Source of the DNA: JAJFJD01 sp965228695
GTDB lineage: Bacteria > Pseudomonadota > Alphaproteobacteria > UBA8366
Direction of reading: 5' to 3'
Assembly (NCBI GenBank): GCA_965228695.1
Contig: CBDDIB010000002.1
Coordinates: forward strand, 2,232,001 to 2,296,000
Length of the DNA stretch: 64,000 bases
The position numbers were made by a program, and so were the translations under genes. Below, one piece after another: positions 55,176-64,000 of the stretch (positions within the stretch are counted from its first letter, which is position 1; every line of letters begins with the position of its first letter). A model generated the notes under the pieces. It saw only the letters and a program-made list of their open reading frames with translations, did no database searches and was not told the DNA's origin.

Positions 55176-56678
55176 TTATCCTGCCGCGCGTTGCCGCCGC
55201 ATTATCTTGACGATCGGCAAAACGAACAAGACCGCGGTAATGGCCATGATAACCGCGGAGATCGGTCGTTCGACGAAGATACCGAAGGATCCGTGCGACA
55301 TGATCAGCGACTGGCGAACCGAGGATTCGGCCAACGGTCCCAGAACGATCGCCAAGACGGCAGGCGCCAGCGGATAGTCGAGTTTGCGCATCAGATAGCC
55401 GACGACGCCGAAAATCAGCATCAACCACACGTCGTGCATGTCCTTCGTCGGCGCATAGCCGCCGACGATACAGAGAATAAAGATGATCGGCGCCAAGATC
55501 GTGAATGGCGTCCGCAACACCATCAGAAAGGCCGGAATGAAGGCGAGGTTGATCAACAAGGCAAATAGGTTGGCGGCATACAGGCTGGCGATCAGGCCCC
55601 ACACAAACTCCGTATTGTTCACGAACAGCATGGGGCCGGGTTCCAGGCCCCAGATGACCATACCGCCGAGTAGGATCGCGGTGGTCGGCGAACCGGGAAT
55701 GCCGAGCGTCAGCATCGGCAGCATGGACCCGGTGCTCGCCGCGTTGTTGGCGGCTTCGGGGGCCACGACGCCGTCGACGTTGCCTTTGCCGTAGGAGTCG
55801 GGGTCTTTCGAAATGGTCTTGGCCACGCCATACGCCATCAGCGAGCCCGGGGTTGCGCCGGCCGCCGGCAGAATGCCCACGAAATATCCCAGGAAGGAAC
55901 CCATCAGCATGGTGTGGATCGAATGCCGCAACGCGCCGATCGCGCGCATGATCCCGCGAAATGAAATCTTCGCCTGGCTGATGATCATGTCGCCCTTGTT
56001 CGTCTCGATGGTCCACAGCATTTCGCCGATGCCGTAGATGCCGATGGCGAGGACCAGGAAGTTGATGCCGTGATAGAAGCCGGGCAGGTCGAAGAAGATC
56101 AGTCGGGGGTCGCCGCTGACGATGTCCAGCCCGACCGCGCTGAGCACCAGGCCGATGAAAATCGAAAAGAACGTCTTCGGGATGTCGTCGCCGCCGAGAC
56201 CGATGAAAGTGGCGAAGGCCAGCATCATCAAGGCGAACTCTTCCGGCGGGCCGAAGGCGAGGGCGGCCTCCGCGAGCGGTGGCGCGAAGGCGGTGAACAG
56301 GACGACCGAAATCGTACCCCCGACGAAGGATGCGGTGGCGGCCGCGACCAGCGCGCTGTCCGCCTTCCCCTGCAGGGCGAGCGGCCGCCCGTCGAAGGTG
56401 GTCGCCACGGCGGTCGATGCGCCGGGAATGCCCAGCATGATCGAACTGATGGCGCCGCCATACATCGCGCCGTAGTACAGCGCGCCGAGAAAGATGATCG
56501 CCGAAGTCGGCGGGACGAGGAAGGTCATCGGCAGCAGAATCGCAACGCCGTTCACCGAACCGAGGCCCGGCATCGCGCCGATGAACAGGCCGACGGTGCA
56601 GCCGAAGATGATCAGCGCGAAGTTCAACGGCTGGAACGCGATGAAAAATCCGTCAGCCAGGAATTGAAATATTTCCAT
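55176..56678 (-). CDS. tctA: Tripartite tricarboxylate transporter, large membrane subunit
   Basis: A 500-residue TctA protein with about ten helices. Family motifs are GLFIGAMPGLGSVNGVAILL near the start, ALYYGAMYGGAISSIMLGIPG, and, later, GILPAAGATPGSLMAYGVA and LTLGIPGSPTTAILLGGM. It carries the carboxylate across the inner membrane. The start is 8 bases after tctB. Confidence 0.95.
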   Translation of the reverse strand: MEIFQFLADGFFIAFQPLNFALIIFGCTVGLFIGAMPGLGSVNGVAILLPMTFLVPPTSAIIFLGALYYGAMYGGAISSIMLGIPGASTAVATTFDGRPLALQGKADSALVAAATASFVGGTISVVLFTAFAPPLAEAALAFGPPEEFALMMLAFATFIGLGGDDIPKTFFSIFIGLVLSAVGLDIVSGDPRLIFFDLPGFYHGINFLVLAIGIYGIGEMLWTIETNKGDMIISQAKISFRGIMRAIGALRHSIHTMLMGSFLGYFVGILPAAGATPGSLMAYGVAKTISKDPDSYGKGNVDGVVAPEAANNAASTGSMLPMLTLGIPGSPTTAILLGGMVIWGLEPGPMLFVNNTEFVWGLIASLYAANLFALLINLAFIPAFLMVLRTPFTILAPIIFILCIVGGYAPTKDMHDVWLMLIFGVVGYLMRKLDYPLAPAVLAIVLGPLAESSVRQSLIMSHGSFGIFVERPISAVIMAITAVLFVLPIVKIMRRQRAAG

Positions 56679-56686
56679 GCTCTAGA

Positions 56687-57184
56687 TCAAAGAAAGATGT
56701 CGTATAGGGGATAGAAGGCCGGTTCCGTATAGCCCTTCGGCAACGTGATCTTGAGCGCGATCTCGAAGAAGAAGAAGGCCGCAATCGGCATGCCGGCCGC
56801 CAGGGCGCTGGTAATGCCCCAGCCGTGCTTGCCCATGATCCGCATGTAGAAGATGAGGAACAGCGGAATGGCGATATAGACGCCGACCACATGGATCGAT
56901 CCAATCATCACGGTCAGCGATCCGGCGCCGAGCAGAAAGAGATGCAGCGCTTTCGGGCTCATGAAGGGTTCGGTGGAACGGGATGGCGGACTCTGCCGCC
57001 GTGCCCAGCGGATGATGATCGCGATACAGCAGATCAGCATGCCGGCGCCCAGCCAGAACGAGAAGGCGCCGCCACCGGGCCCTTCGTTCGGAATCCAGCC
57101 GACGGGAAGTTCGGTGCTTTTCCACATGATGCCGGCGGAAAAGATCGCCAGACACACGGCCATAACCAGTTCCGCCATGCGCAT
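56687..57184 (-). CDS. tctB: Tripartite tricarboxylate transporter, small membrane subunit
   Basis: A 165-residue TctB-type protein with four helices (about 5-25, 40-60, 75-105 and 115-150) and IPNEGPGGGAFSFWLGAG between the first two. ATG 57184 is chosen because GGGGAGG lies 9 bases upstream; an earlier in-frame TTG lacks one. It works with TctA and TctC. Confidence 0.85.
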   Translation of the reverse strand: MRMAELVMAVCLAIFSAGIMWKSTELPVGWIPNEGPGGGAFSFWLGAGMLICCIAIIIRWARRQSPPSRSTEPFMSPKALHLFLLGAGSLTVMIGSIHVVGVYIAIPLFLIFYMRIMGKHGWGITSALAAGMPIAAFFFFEIALKITLPKGYTEPAFYPLYDIFL

Positions 57185-57232
57185 TACGACAATCCTCCCC
57201 GCCGGCAATTACCCTAGGAAACCAGCCTTTGA

Positions 57233-58252
57233 CTACTTGATCTCACCGGCTGCCTTCAGCAGCGTCCGGTGCGCCTCGCGCTCTTTGGTGAAGTAGTCGG
57301 TTAGTTCTTTGCCGGTGAGCCATCCTGGAATGAGGCCCTTCTTCTTCAGGTAATCCTGCCATTCGGATGACTTGTAGACCTTCTCGAACACGCCGACATA
57401 GAACGCTTGGACGTCGGCCTTGGTCTTGGGCGGTGCAACGACGCTCCGTTGCATGTAGTAGACCATGTCCTTGCCGTAACCGAGTTCCTCGAAGGTCGGG
57501 ATGTTGCCGAACTTGCCGGACAGCTTGCCCTTTGGGGTAAAGCTGGCGAGGGCGCGGGATTTCCCGGCGTCCCAGAAACCCGCTTGCTCCGACGGGTTGT
57601 TGACGGTCGAGTTGATGTGCTTGCCGATAAGCTGCTTGGCAACCGTTCCGCCGCCCTTGAACGGGACATAGGTCATCTTGATGCCGAACTTCTTCTCGAG
57701 CATGCCCGTCACGAGGGAGTCTTCCTGCCCTTTGCCGGTGCCGCCCATCTTCCAAGATTGCGGGCCGGCTTCCTTCACGGCTTTAACGTAGTCGTCGACC
57801 GTCTTGATCTTGGTGTCGCTGTGCACCCAAAGCTGGAACGTGTCTTCGGCCAGCCGGGCGATCGGCGTGAACTTGGCGATATCGACGCCGATACCGGGGT
57901 TCCGCAGCGGCGTGGTGTAGTAGCTGTTCAGCGTCGCCATGATGACATGCGGATCGCCGGCCTTGTCCTTCACATAGCGTAAGGCTTCCGCACCGGACCC
58001 GCCGCCTTTGTTGATGGGTACGAACGGCTTCGTCGAAAACTTGTGCTTCTCGATAATCCCTTGGATGAACCGTGCGAGCCTGTCGGCGCCGCCGCCTTTG
58101 CCTGCCATGATGACGAATTCAACAGGTTTCTTGGGCTTCCAGGCAGCCAGCGCGTCTTGCGACGTCGCCATCGTTCCGGTGCCTGCCGCAACGCCCGCGG
58201 CGAGTCCGAGCAGCCATGCCCTTCGTGAGAATCGCAATTTCAGATCGGCCAT
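57233..58252 (-). CDS. tctC: Tripartite tricarboxylate transporter, substrate-binding protein
   Basis: A 339-residue Bug/TctC-type periplasmic protein. The N-terminus FSRRAWLLGLAAG resembles a Tat signal. Domain marks are KPVEFVIMAGKGGGADRLAR at the start, a middle VPFKGGGTVAKQLIGKHINS and YYMQRSVVAPPKTKADVQAF. The position between an oxalate operon and formate dehydrogenase suggests the ligand is oxalate, oxamate or oxalurate, but binding proteins of this family cannot be assigned by sequence. Confidence 0.9.
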   Translation of the reverse strand: MADLKLRFSRRAWLLGLAAGVAAGTGTMATSQDALAAWKPKKPVEFVIMAGKGGGADRLARFIQGIIEKHKFSTKPFVPINKGGGSGAEALRYVKDKAGDPHVIMATLNSYYTTPLRNPGIGVDIAKFTPIARLAEDTFQLWVHSDTKIKTVDDYVKAVKEAGPQSWKMGGTGKGQEDSLVTGMLEKKFGIKMTYVPFKGGGTVAKQLIGKHINSTVNNPSEQAGFWDAGKSRALASFTPKGKLSGKFGNIPTFEELGYGKDMVYYMQRSVVAPPKTKADVQAFYVGVFEKVYKSSEWQDYLKKKGLIPGWLTGKELTDYFTKEREAHRTLLKAAGEIK

Positions 58253-58596
58253 TTTTTCCCTCCCTAGTCAATCGATGAACAATCGATGCGTTTGTTGTGA
58301 CTTTGCTGAGGCTGTTTGCCTGTACAAAATCAAAGCATATTCCACCCCTGGTTTGCTACATGCATTGCGATGCAGCCAGGTTATTGTTTTTGAGGCGCTT
58401 GTTCGTATATCGAATGTAGAATACTGTATACCAGGAATGACGTTCACATCCACTGCGATGTTTCGCGGATCGTCGTTGGAACACGAAGGTCGCGAATTTT
58501 TCGGCGTGGTATCCTTTGAGAGGGCGTTGGCCCTGCGAGCCGGCTCGTGGATTGCGCGGCACGTCGCGTTCGCGCGAATAATGCGGGTGAAACGCC
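58253..58596. other. Intergenic region upstream of tctC
   Basis: This 344-base gap holds the tct promoter and a half-palindrome like the GntR operator at 58423-58434. On its right it leads into the sucC-like remnant. I see no gene in it. Confidence 0.6.
58423..58434. promoter_or_regulatory. Second GntR-operator-like site
   Basis: ACTGTATACCAG shares the TATACCAG half of the operator at 55052-55084 and lacks one base of a perfect palindrome. It lies 171 bases upstream of the tctC start, so the regulator may also control the transporter and perhaps formate dehydrogenase. Confidence 0.5.
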
Positions 58597-58860
58597 ATGA
58601 ACATTCATGAGTATCAGGCAAAAGCCTTGCTCAGGCGGTTTGCCGTTAGGGTACCGAACGCCCAAATTGTAATTTCCGCCAGGACTCCGGGAGCTGTCCG
58701 AAAAAACTGTCCGGCAGCGCGGTCCGCCGTGAAGGCGCAGGTGCATGCCGGCGGACGCGGCAGGGCCGGCGGCGTGCGGATTGCCGCTTCGGCCGCAACG
58801 GTCCGAATGACAATGCGGCGAGCCCTTGTCGAGCAATTGTCGCCCGCCACGTATTGGTAA
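58597..58860 (+). pseudogene. Remnant of a sucC-type CoA ligase beta-subunit gene
   Basis: An 87-residue open frame begins MNIHEYQAKALLRRFAVRVP and continues KAQVHAGGRGRAGGV, the N-terminus of succinyl-CoA synthetase or malate-CoA ligase beta subunits (normally about 390 residues). It then diverges and stops. The region between the motifs does not fit the family well. It is most likely a degraded fragment; a short functional product cannot be excluded. Confidence 0.7.
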
Positions 58861-58924
58861 GGTGATCTTTGTCGCGTATTCTCTGCCCGCCGCCCAAGAT
58901 AGAGTAAAGAAAGAAATCACCACG

Positions 58925-60637
58925 ATGGCTGAAAGCAAGACATCCGACCGTCCGTTTGAGCGGCGCATTCATCCCGGGTCGGGGCGGCGCAAAGCCGCGA
59001 TGTTTCCAAAAGGCCGCCAATTGGAGGTGGCCGCGCAGGACGAGGTTCGGGCGCTGTTGGGCGATCGGCCGCGCGACCGGGACCTGCTCATCGAAAATCT
59101 TCATTTAATCCAAGACGAATACGGTTGCCTCGCGGCCGGCCATCTGCAGGCACTCGCATCGGAGATGTCGTTGGCGATGGCGGAAGTGTATGAGGTCGCC
59201 TCCTTCTATGCGCATTTCGATATCGTCCTGGACGACGAGGCGCCGCCGCCGCCGATTACGGTACGGGTTTGCGACAGCCTGACCTGCGAAATGATGGGGG
59301 CCGCGAATTTACTGCGGGACTTGCCGGGTGCGCTTGGGGGGACCGTTCGCGTCGTGCGCGCGCCCTGCATGGGCCGGTGCGACACCGCGCCGGTGGCGGA
59401 AGTCGGACATCATCATGTTGATTGCGCCGGAATCGATTCCGTCGCGGCGGCGGTTTCGAAAAAACAAACGCACCCCATTGCGCCGGACTTCAAGAGTTTT
59501 GACGCTTATGTCGCCGACGGCGGCTATGAGGTGTTGAAGGCCTGCCGAAGCGGCGAACGCGACCCGGAAGATCTGATCAGCCAGTTGGAAGAATCGGGAT
59601 TGCGGGGCCTCGGCGGCGCGGGGTTTCCGGCCGGCCGCAAGTGGCGGTTTGTCCGCCAGGAACCCGGCCCGCGCCTGATGGCCATCAATGCGGACGAGGG
59701 CGAGCCCGGAACCTTCAAGGACCGTTTCTATCTCGAAAAAGATCCGCACAGATTCCTGGAAGGCATGCTGGTTGCGGCATGGGTCGTCGAAGCGGAAGCC
59801 GTATACGTCTACCTGCGGGATGAATATCCGGCCTTGAACCACATCTTGACCGAGGAGATACGGCGCGTCGAAGCGGCAGGACTGAATGGAGACTGCGCGA
59901 TCCATCTGCGGCGCGGCGCCGGGGCGTATATCTGCGGCGAAGAGGCGGCGATGCTGGAGAGTATCGAGGGCAAGCGCGGCCTGCCGCGCCACAAGCCGCC
60001 GTTCCCCAGCCAAGTGGGTTTGTTCGGCCGGCCGACGTTGATCCACAATGTGGAAACGGTCTACTGGGTGCGCGACATCCTCGAACGCGGGGCCGGCTGG
60101 TTCAGTGGCGAGGGGCGTAACGGCCGACAAGGCCTCCGCAGCTTCTCGGTTTCGGGCCGTGTCCGAGAGCCCGGCGTGAAGCTGGCGCCGGCGGGTATCA
60201 CCGTTCAGGAATTGATCGACGAGTATTGCGGCGGCATGGCCGACGGACACACGTTCAAGGGTTACCTTCCCGGTGGTGCATCCGGCGGGATTCTGCCGGC
60301 GAACATGGCCGATATTCCGCTCGATTTCGGCACGCTCGAAGAGCACGGGTGCTTTATCGGGTCGGCGGCCGTTGTCGTGCTGTCCGATCAGGACGACATG
60401 AAAGCCGTCGCCTTGAATTTGATGCGCTTTTTCGAAGACGAAAGCTGCGGCCAATGCACGCCGTGCCGGGTCGGCACGGAGAAGGCGGTCAAGCTGATGT
60501 CCGACACGGATTGGGACGTGCCGTTGCTGAAGGAGTTGAGTACGGCCATGGCGGATGCATCGATATGCGGATTGGGGCAGGCGGCGCCAAATCCATTGTT
60601 ATGTCTGATGAAGTATTTCCCGGAGGACCTGAAATGA
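58925..60637 (+). CDS. fdh1B: Formate dehydrogenase beta subunit (NuoE-NuoF fusion, FDH1 type)
   Basis: A 570-residue fusion. The NuoE-like part (about 1-155) has CDSLTCEMMGA and CMGRCDTAP for a [2Fe-2S] cluster. The NuoF-like part has GLRGLGGAGFPAGRKW and INADEGEPGTFKDR for FMN and NADH. The C-terminal ESCGQCTPCRVGTEK holds a [4Fe-4S] cluster. Length and fusion match the beta subunit of Methylobacterium FDH1. It passes electrons to NAD+. Its end overlaps the alpha subunit by 4 bases. ATG 58925 is preferred over 58826. Confidence 0.93.
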   Translation: MAESKTSDRPFERRIHPGSGRRKAAMFPKGRQLEVAAQDEVRALLGDRPRDRDLLIENLHLIQDEYGCLAAGHLQALASEMSLAMAEVYEVASFYAHFDIVLDDEAPPPPITVRVCDSLTCEMMGAANLLRDLPGALGGTVRVVRAPCMGRCDTAPVAEVGHHHVDCAGIDSVAAAVSKKQTHPIAPDFKSFDAYVADGGYEVLKACRSGERDPEDLISQLEESGLRGLGGAGFPAGRKWRFVRQEPGPRLMAINADEGEPGTFKDRFYLEKDPHRFLEGMLVAAWVVEAEAVYVYLRDEYPALNHILTEEIRRVEAAGLNGDCAIHLRRGAGAYICGEEAAMLESIEGKRGLPRHKPPFPSQVGLFGRPTLIHNVETVYWVRDILERGAGWFSGEGRNGRQGLRSFSVSGRVREPGVKLAPAGITVQELIDEYCGGMADGHTFKGYLPGGASGGILPANMADIPLDFGTLEEHGCFIGSAAVVVLSDQDDMKAVALNLMRFFEDESCGQCTPCRVGTEKAVKLMSDTDWDVPLLKELSTAMADASICGLGQAAPNPLLCLMKYFPEDLK

Positions 60638-63399
60638 CCGGCACCGTCACCTTCACGCTCGATGGGAAAGAGATTGAGGCGTCCGAGGACGAGACGATCT
60701 GGCAGGTGGCCGATCGACTAGGGCAGGAAATTCCGCATCTATGTTACGCACCGGAGCCCGGTTATCGCGCCGACGGGAACTGCCGCGCCTGCATGGTGGA
60801 GATCGAAGGCGAGCGCGTGCTGGCTGCGTCCTGCATCCGCAAGCCGACCGACGGCATGGTCGTGACCACCGCGTCCGAACGGGCGAAGTCGGCCCGCAAT
60901 ATGGTGATGGAACTCTTGATCGCCGATCAGCCGGACCGGGAAGAAGCGCACGATCCACAGTCCAAATTCTGGAATTGGGCCGACGCCATGGGCGTGTCCG
61001 ACAGCCGCTTCCCGGAACGGGCGAAAGTCGAGTCGGATTCGAGCCATGTCTCGATCGCGGTCAATCTCGACGCCTGCATCCATTGCAACCTGTGCGTCCG
61101 CGCCTGCCGAGAGGTTCAGGTGAACGACGTCATCGGCATGGCGTATCGCGGTGACCACGCAAAAATCGTGTTCGATTTCGACGACCCCATGGGGGAATCG
61201 ACCTGCGTTGCCTGCGGCGAATGCGTCCAGGCCTGCCCGACCGGCGCGTTGATGGAAGCCAACCTCCTGAACGAGGCGGGTGTGCGGACCGAGTTCGAGG
61301 ATCGCGACGTCGACACGCTGTGCCCTTATTGCGGCGTGGGGTGCCAGACGACCGTTCATGTGAAGGACGACAAGATCCTGTATGTCGACGGCCGCGACGG
61401 ACCAGCGAACAACAATCGCCTGTGCGTGAAGGGCCGGTTCGGGTTCGACTACATCGACCACCCGCACCGGCTGACGAAGCCGTTGATCCGGCGGGACGAT
61501 GCGCAGAAGGACGCCAATCTGGAAATTGATCCGGCCGACCCGCTCACCCATTTCCGCGAGGCGACCTGGGACGAAGCGCTCGACGTGGCGGCATCCGGCC
61601 TGAAACGCGTTCTCGACACGCATGGCGGCTCCGGACTGGCAGGGTTCGGGTCGGCCAAGGGATCGAACGAAGAAGCCTATCTGTTTCAGAAACTGGTTCG
61701 GACCGGTTTCGAAACCAACAACGTCGACCATTGCACGCGGCTGTGCCACGCCTCGTCGGTTGCCGCCCTGATGGAGGGGATCGGGTCCGGCGCGGTGACG
61801 GCGCCGTTCACCGCCGCCAAGGATTCCGATTGCATCATCGTGATCGGCGCACGGCCGGAACAGAACCATCCGGTTGCCGCGACCTTCCTGAAGAATGCGG
61901 TGAAACGCGGTGTGAAACTGATCATCGCCGACCCGCGCCGACAGGATTTGTCCCGTCTCGCCGACTATAGCCTGCAGTTCAAACCGGGCACCGATGTTGC
62001 GCTGCTGAATGCAATGATCCACGTGATCATCGAAGAGGGATTGACGGACGAACAATACCTGCAGTCGCACACCGAAGGGTTCGAAGAGCTGAAAGCCCGG
62101 ATCCAGGAATTCACGCCCGAGGCGATGGCCGAGGTCTGCGGCATCGATGCGGAGACGATCCGCAATGTCGCCCGTCTCTACGCGACGTCGACGCGGTCGA
62201 TCATCTTCTGGGGCATGGGTATCTCCCAGTCGGTGCATGGTACGGACAATGCGCGTGGGCTGATTGCCCTGTCGCTTGTTACCGGGCATGTGGGCCGCCC
62301 GGGGACAGGGCTGCATCCGTTGCGCGGCCAAAACAATGTGCAGGGCGCGTCCGATGCCGGGCTCATCCCGATGGTGTTTCCCGATTACCGGTCGGTCGAG
62401 GCCGACGATATCCGCGCCGAGTATGAAGAATTCTGGGGTAAGGAACTCGATCCGAAAGCGGGCCTGACCGTGGTCGAGATCGTCGATGCGATCCTGGCCG
62501 ACCAGATCCGCGCCATGTACATCTTGGGCGAGAACCCGGCGATGTCGGATCCCGATCAGGCGCATGCGCGCGCGGCGCTTGCGAAGTTGGAGCATTTGGT
62601 GGTGCAGGACATCTTCCTGACCGAGACCGCGTGGCAGGCCGATGTCGTGTTGCCCGCGTCGGCGCATGCCGAGAAGTTCGGCACGTTTACCAATACCAAC
62701 CGCGAAGTCCAATTGGCCCGCGAAGTCGTGCCGATGCCGGGTGAGGCGCGGCAAGACTGGTGGATCATCCAGGAAATTGCCCGGCGTATCGGGCTCGACT
62801 GGGCCTACACGCACCCCAAGGACGTGTTTGCCGAGATGGGGCAGATCATGCCCTCGCTCAACAACATTACCTGGGAACGGCTGGAGCGCGAGGACGCGGT
62901 CACCTATCCCTGCGACGCGCCGGATCAGCCGGGCAACGAAATCATCTTCGGCGACGGGTATCCGACCGACAGCGGCCGTGCCCGGATCGTTCCGACCGAC
63001 CTGACGCCGCCGGACGAATTGCCGGATGACGAGTATCCGATGGTGCTGAGCACCGGACGTTTATTGGAACATTGGCACACCGGCGCGATGACCCGCCGGG
63101 CGAGCAACCTGGATGGATTGGAACCCGAAGCCTTCGCGGTTCTGTCGCCGGGGGAATTGCGGAAGCTAAATGTCGAGGCCGGCGACATGATTATGGTGGC
63201 CACCCGCCGGGGGACGATTGCGCTGAAAGTGCGGCCGGACCGCGACGTACCGCCGGGGATGGTGTTCATCCCCTTCTGCTTCGCCGAGGCGGCGGCGAAC
63301 CTGCTGACCAATCCGCAGTTGGACCCGTATGGCAAGATTCCCGAGTTCAAATTCTGCGCCGCGCGGGTGGAACCGGTGAAGGCCGCCGCGGCCGAGTAA
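60634..63399 (+). CDS. fdh1A: Formate dehydrogenase alpha subunit (Mo/W-bis-MGD, FDH1 type)
   Basis: A 921-residue enzyme. The N-terminal [2Fe-2S] cysteines are at 37, 50, 53 and 67. Two [4Fe-4S] ferredoxin motifs (CIHCNLCVRAC and CVACGECVQAC) lie at about 148-158 and 191-201. The Mo-domain cluster has C230, C233 and C237 (CPYCGVGC). The catalytic residue is Cys 371 followed by His 372 (DHCTRLCHASS), not selenocysteine. The molybdopterin-dinucleotide region fills the rest. With Fdh1B it oxidises formate to CO2 and reduces NAD+. No fdhD or accessory gene lies in the window. Confidence 0.95.
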   Translation: MTGTVTFTLDGKEIEASEDETIWQVADRLGQEIPHLCYAPEPGYRADGNCRACMVEIEGERVLAASCIRKPTDGMVVTTASERAKSARNMVMELLIADQPDREEAHDPQSKFWNWADAMGVSDSRFPERAKVESDSSHVSIAVNLDACIHCNLCVRACREVQVNDVIGMAYRGDHAKIVFDFDDPMGESTCVACGECVQACPTGALMEANLLNEAGVRTEFEDRDVDTLCPYCGVGCQTTVHVKDDKILYVDGRDGPANNNRLCVKGRFGFDYIDHPHRLTKPLIRRDDAQKDANLEIDPADPLTHFREATWDEALDVAASGLKRVLDTHGGSGLAGFGSAKGSNEEAYLFQKLVRTGFETNNVDHCTRLCHASSVAALMEGIGSGAVTAPFTAAKDSDCIIVIGARPEQNHPVAATFLKNAVKRGVKLIIADPRRQDLSRLADYSLQFKPGTDVALLNAMIHVIIEEGLTDEQYLQSHTEGFEELKARIQEFTPEAMAEVCGIDAETIRNVARLYATSTRSIIFWGMGISQSVHGTDNARGLIALSLVTGHVGRPGTGLHPLRGQNNVQGASDAGLIPMVFPDYRSVEADDIRAEYEEFWGKELDPKAGLTVVEIVDAILADQIRAMYILGENPAMSDPDQAHARAALAKLEHLVVQDIFLTETAWQADVVLPASAHAEKFGTFTNTNREVQLAREVVPMPGEARQDWWIIQEIARRIGLDWAYTHPKDVFAEMGQIMPSLNNITWERLEREDAVTYPCDAPDQPGNEIIFGDGYPTDSGRARIVPTDLTPPDELPDDEYPMVLSTGRLLEHWHTGAMTRRASNLDGLEPEAFAVLSPGELRKLNVEAGDMIMVATRRGTIALKVRPDRDVPPGMVFIPFCFAEAAANLLTNPQLDPYGKIPEFKFCAARVEPVKAAAAE

Positions 63400-63444
63400 A
63401 TCGGCTATAAGAGACCCCTTGGCATTTCCAGCGAGGGGATAATC

Positions 63445-64000
63445 GTGTCCGATCGTTCCGCGACCGTGTTCAGCGTCCTGATGGCGGCCTTCGTCGTTGT
63501 CCTGGTCCTGACGAACATCATCGGCGTCAAGCTCTTCCTCGCCTTTCCGGAAACGATGCCGGAAGGATTCTTCGGCGAGGCGATCACGCTGACGACCGGA
63601 CTGATCACCTATCCCATCACTTTCCTGCTGACCGACGTCGTGTGCGAGGTGTATGGCCGGCGCAAGGCGAACCTGATGGTCATTACCGGCTTCGTGATGA
63701 GCCTGCTGATGCTGGTGTTGGTCCAGATCTCGGTCGTCCTGCCGGGCTCGCCGGTGTGGCCCTCGGGCAACCCGGACTACGGCACCGTCGGCGAAATGCA
63801 GGCCGCTTTCGAATCCGTGTTCACCTTGCCCAGCGTGCTCGTCTTCGGATCGATGTCCGCCTATCTCGTTGCGCAACTGCTGGATGTCCGGCTCTTCCAT
63901 TTCTGGAAGCGGGTGACGGACGGCCGCCATCTCTGGCTTCGCAACAATGCGTCGACGATGGTCTCGCAACTCGTCGATACGATCATCGTGAACTCGATTT
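63445..64000 (+). CDS. Queuosine precursor transporter, N-terminal part (cut by window edge)
   Basis: At least 185 residues of a VUT/DUF165 (YhhQ) membrane protein: LTNIIGVKLFLAFPETMPEG, LITYPITFLLTDVVCEVYGR and KANLMVITGFVMSLLMLVLV. YhhQ imports the queuosine precursors preQ0 and preQ1. The GTG start has GAGGGG 6-7 bases upstream. The coding sequence runs off the right edge of the window. Confidence 0.88.
   Translation, partial: MSDRSATVFSVLMAAFVVVLVLTNIIGVKLFLAFPETMPEGFFGEAITLTTGLITYPITFLLTDVVCEVYGRRKANLMVITGFVMSLLMLVLVQISVVLPGSPVWPSGNPDYGTVGEMQAAFESVFTLPSVLVFGSMSAYLVAQLLDVRLFHFWKRVTDGRHLWLRNNASTMVSQLVDTIIVNSI

Noticed and set aside
58597..58860. A functional 87-residue CoA-ligase subunit
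   Set aside because: The family needs about 390 residues and the sequence degenerates after the first motifs.
61741..61749. Selenocysteine in formate dehydrogenase alpha
   Set aside because: The catalytic position reads Cys (CTRLCHASS), so this enzyme is the Cys form.

Overview
The window looks like a chromosomal segment of a high-GC alphaproteobacterium, probably Rhodospirillales-like. The basis is the alphaproteobacterial type of SerC, the serC-serA-(VCBS)-hisZ-purA order, the rpoH/rluD neighbourhood, the AhpD- and DUF1127-type small genes and the codon usage. No gene in the window fixes genus or species.

Layout. 1-6342: a truncated aconitase-family gene, a four-helix membrane protein, an ECF sigma factor overlapping a VWA protein, and a chrB-chrA chromate pair. 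6550-8396: a dispersed inverted repeat, a secreted thioredoxin-fold protein, and an orphan gene lying between two copies of the same terminator sequence. 8450-10532: thiC with its TPP riboswitch. 10746-12362: an AT-rich island with a single defence-type reverse transcriptase. 12446-18510: an AAA ATPase, an SDR, a DAO-type flavoenzyme, a cupin, an SLC13 permease and two repeat-rich gaps. 18758-27749: serC, serA, a VCBS protein, hisZ, purA, a membrane pseudokinase and its partner. 27789-30603: rpoH with a CIRCE operator, an RluA-family pseudouridine synthase and two small genes. 30740-42116: mixed accessory genes, including tRNA-Glu(CTC), gene fragments, a partly duplicated globin, hydrolases, maleylacetoacetate isomerase, an HNH protein and OmpW.

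42485-63399 is the most coherent part. It can be read as one catabolic island for the tail of ureide/oxalate metabolism. AllG, AllF, AllH and a small FdrA-like subunit would act as oxamate carbamoyltransferase (oxalurate to oxamate plus carbamoyl phosphate). AllK would make ATP from the carbamoyl phosphate. An HpxW-like Ntn hydrolase would convert oxamate to oxalate and ammonia. Frc and Oxc would convert oxalate to formate and CO2, and an FDH1-type formate dehydrogenase would yield NADH. A GntR/FCD regulator with a perfect palindromic operator and a TctCBA transporter are included. Individual functions are from family knowledge; the joined pathway is inference.

The most unusual single gene lies inside this island at 50640-51092. 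It is a Bcp/PrxQ peroxiredoxin whose peroxidatic cysteine codon is an in-frame TGA, with a SECIS-like hairpin just downstream, so it is a probable selenoprotein that ordinary gene calling would miss. The window ends in a queuosine-precursor transporter gene that runs off the right edge.
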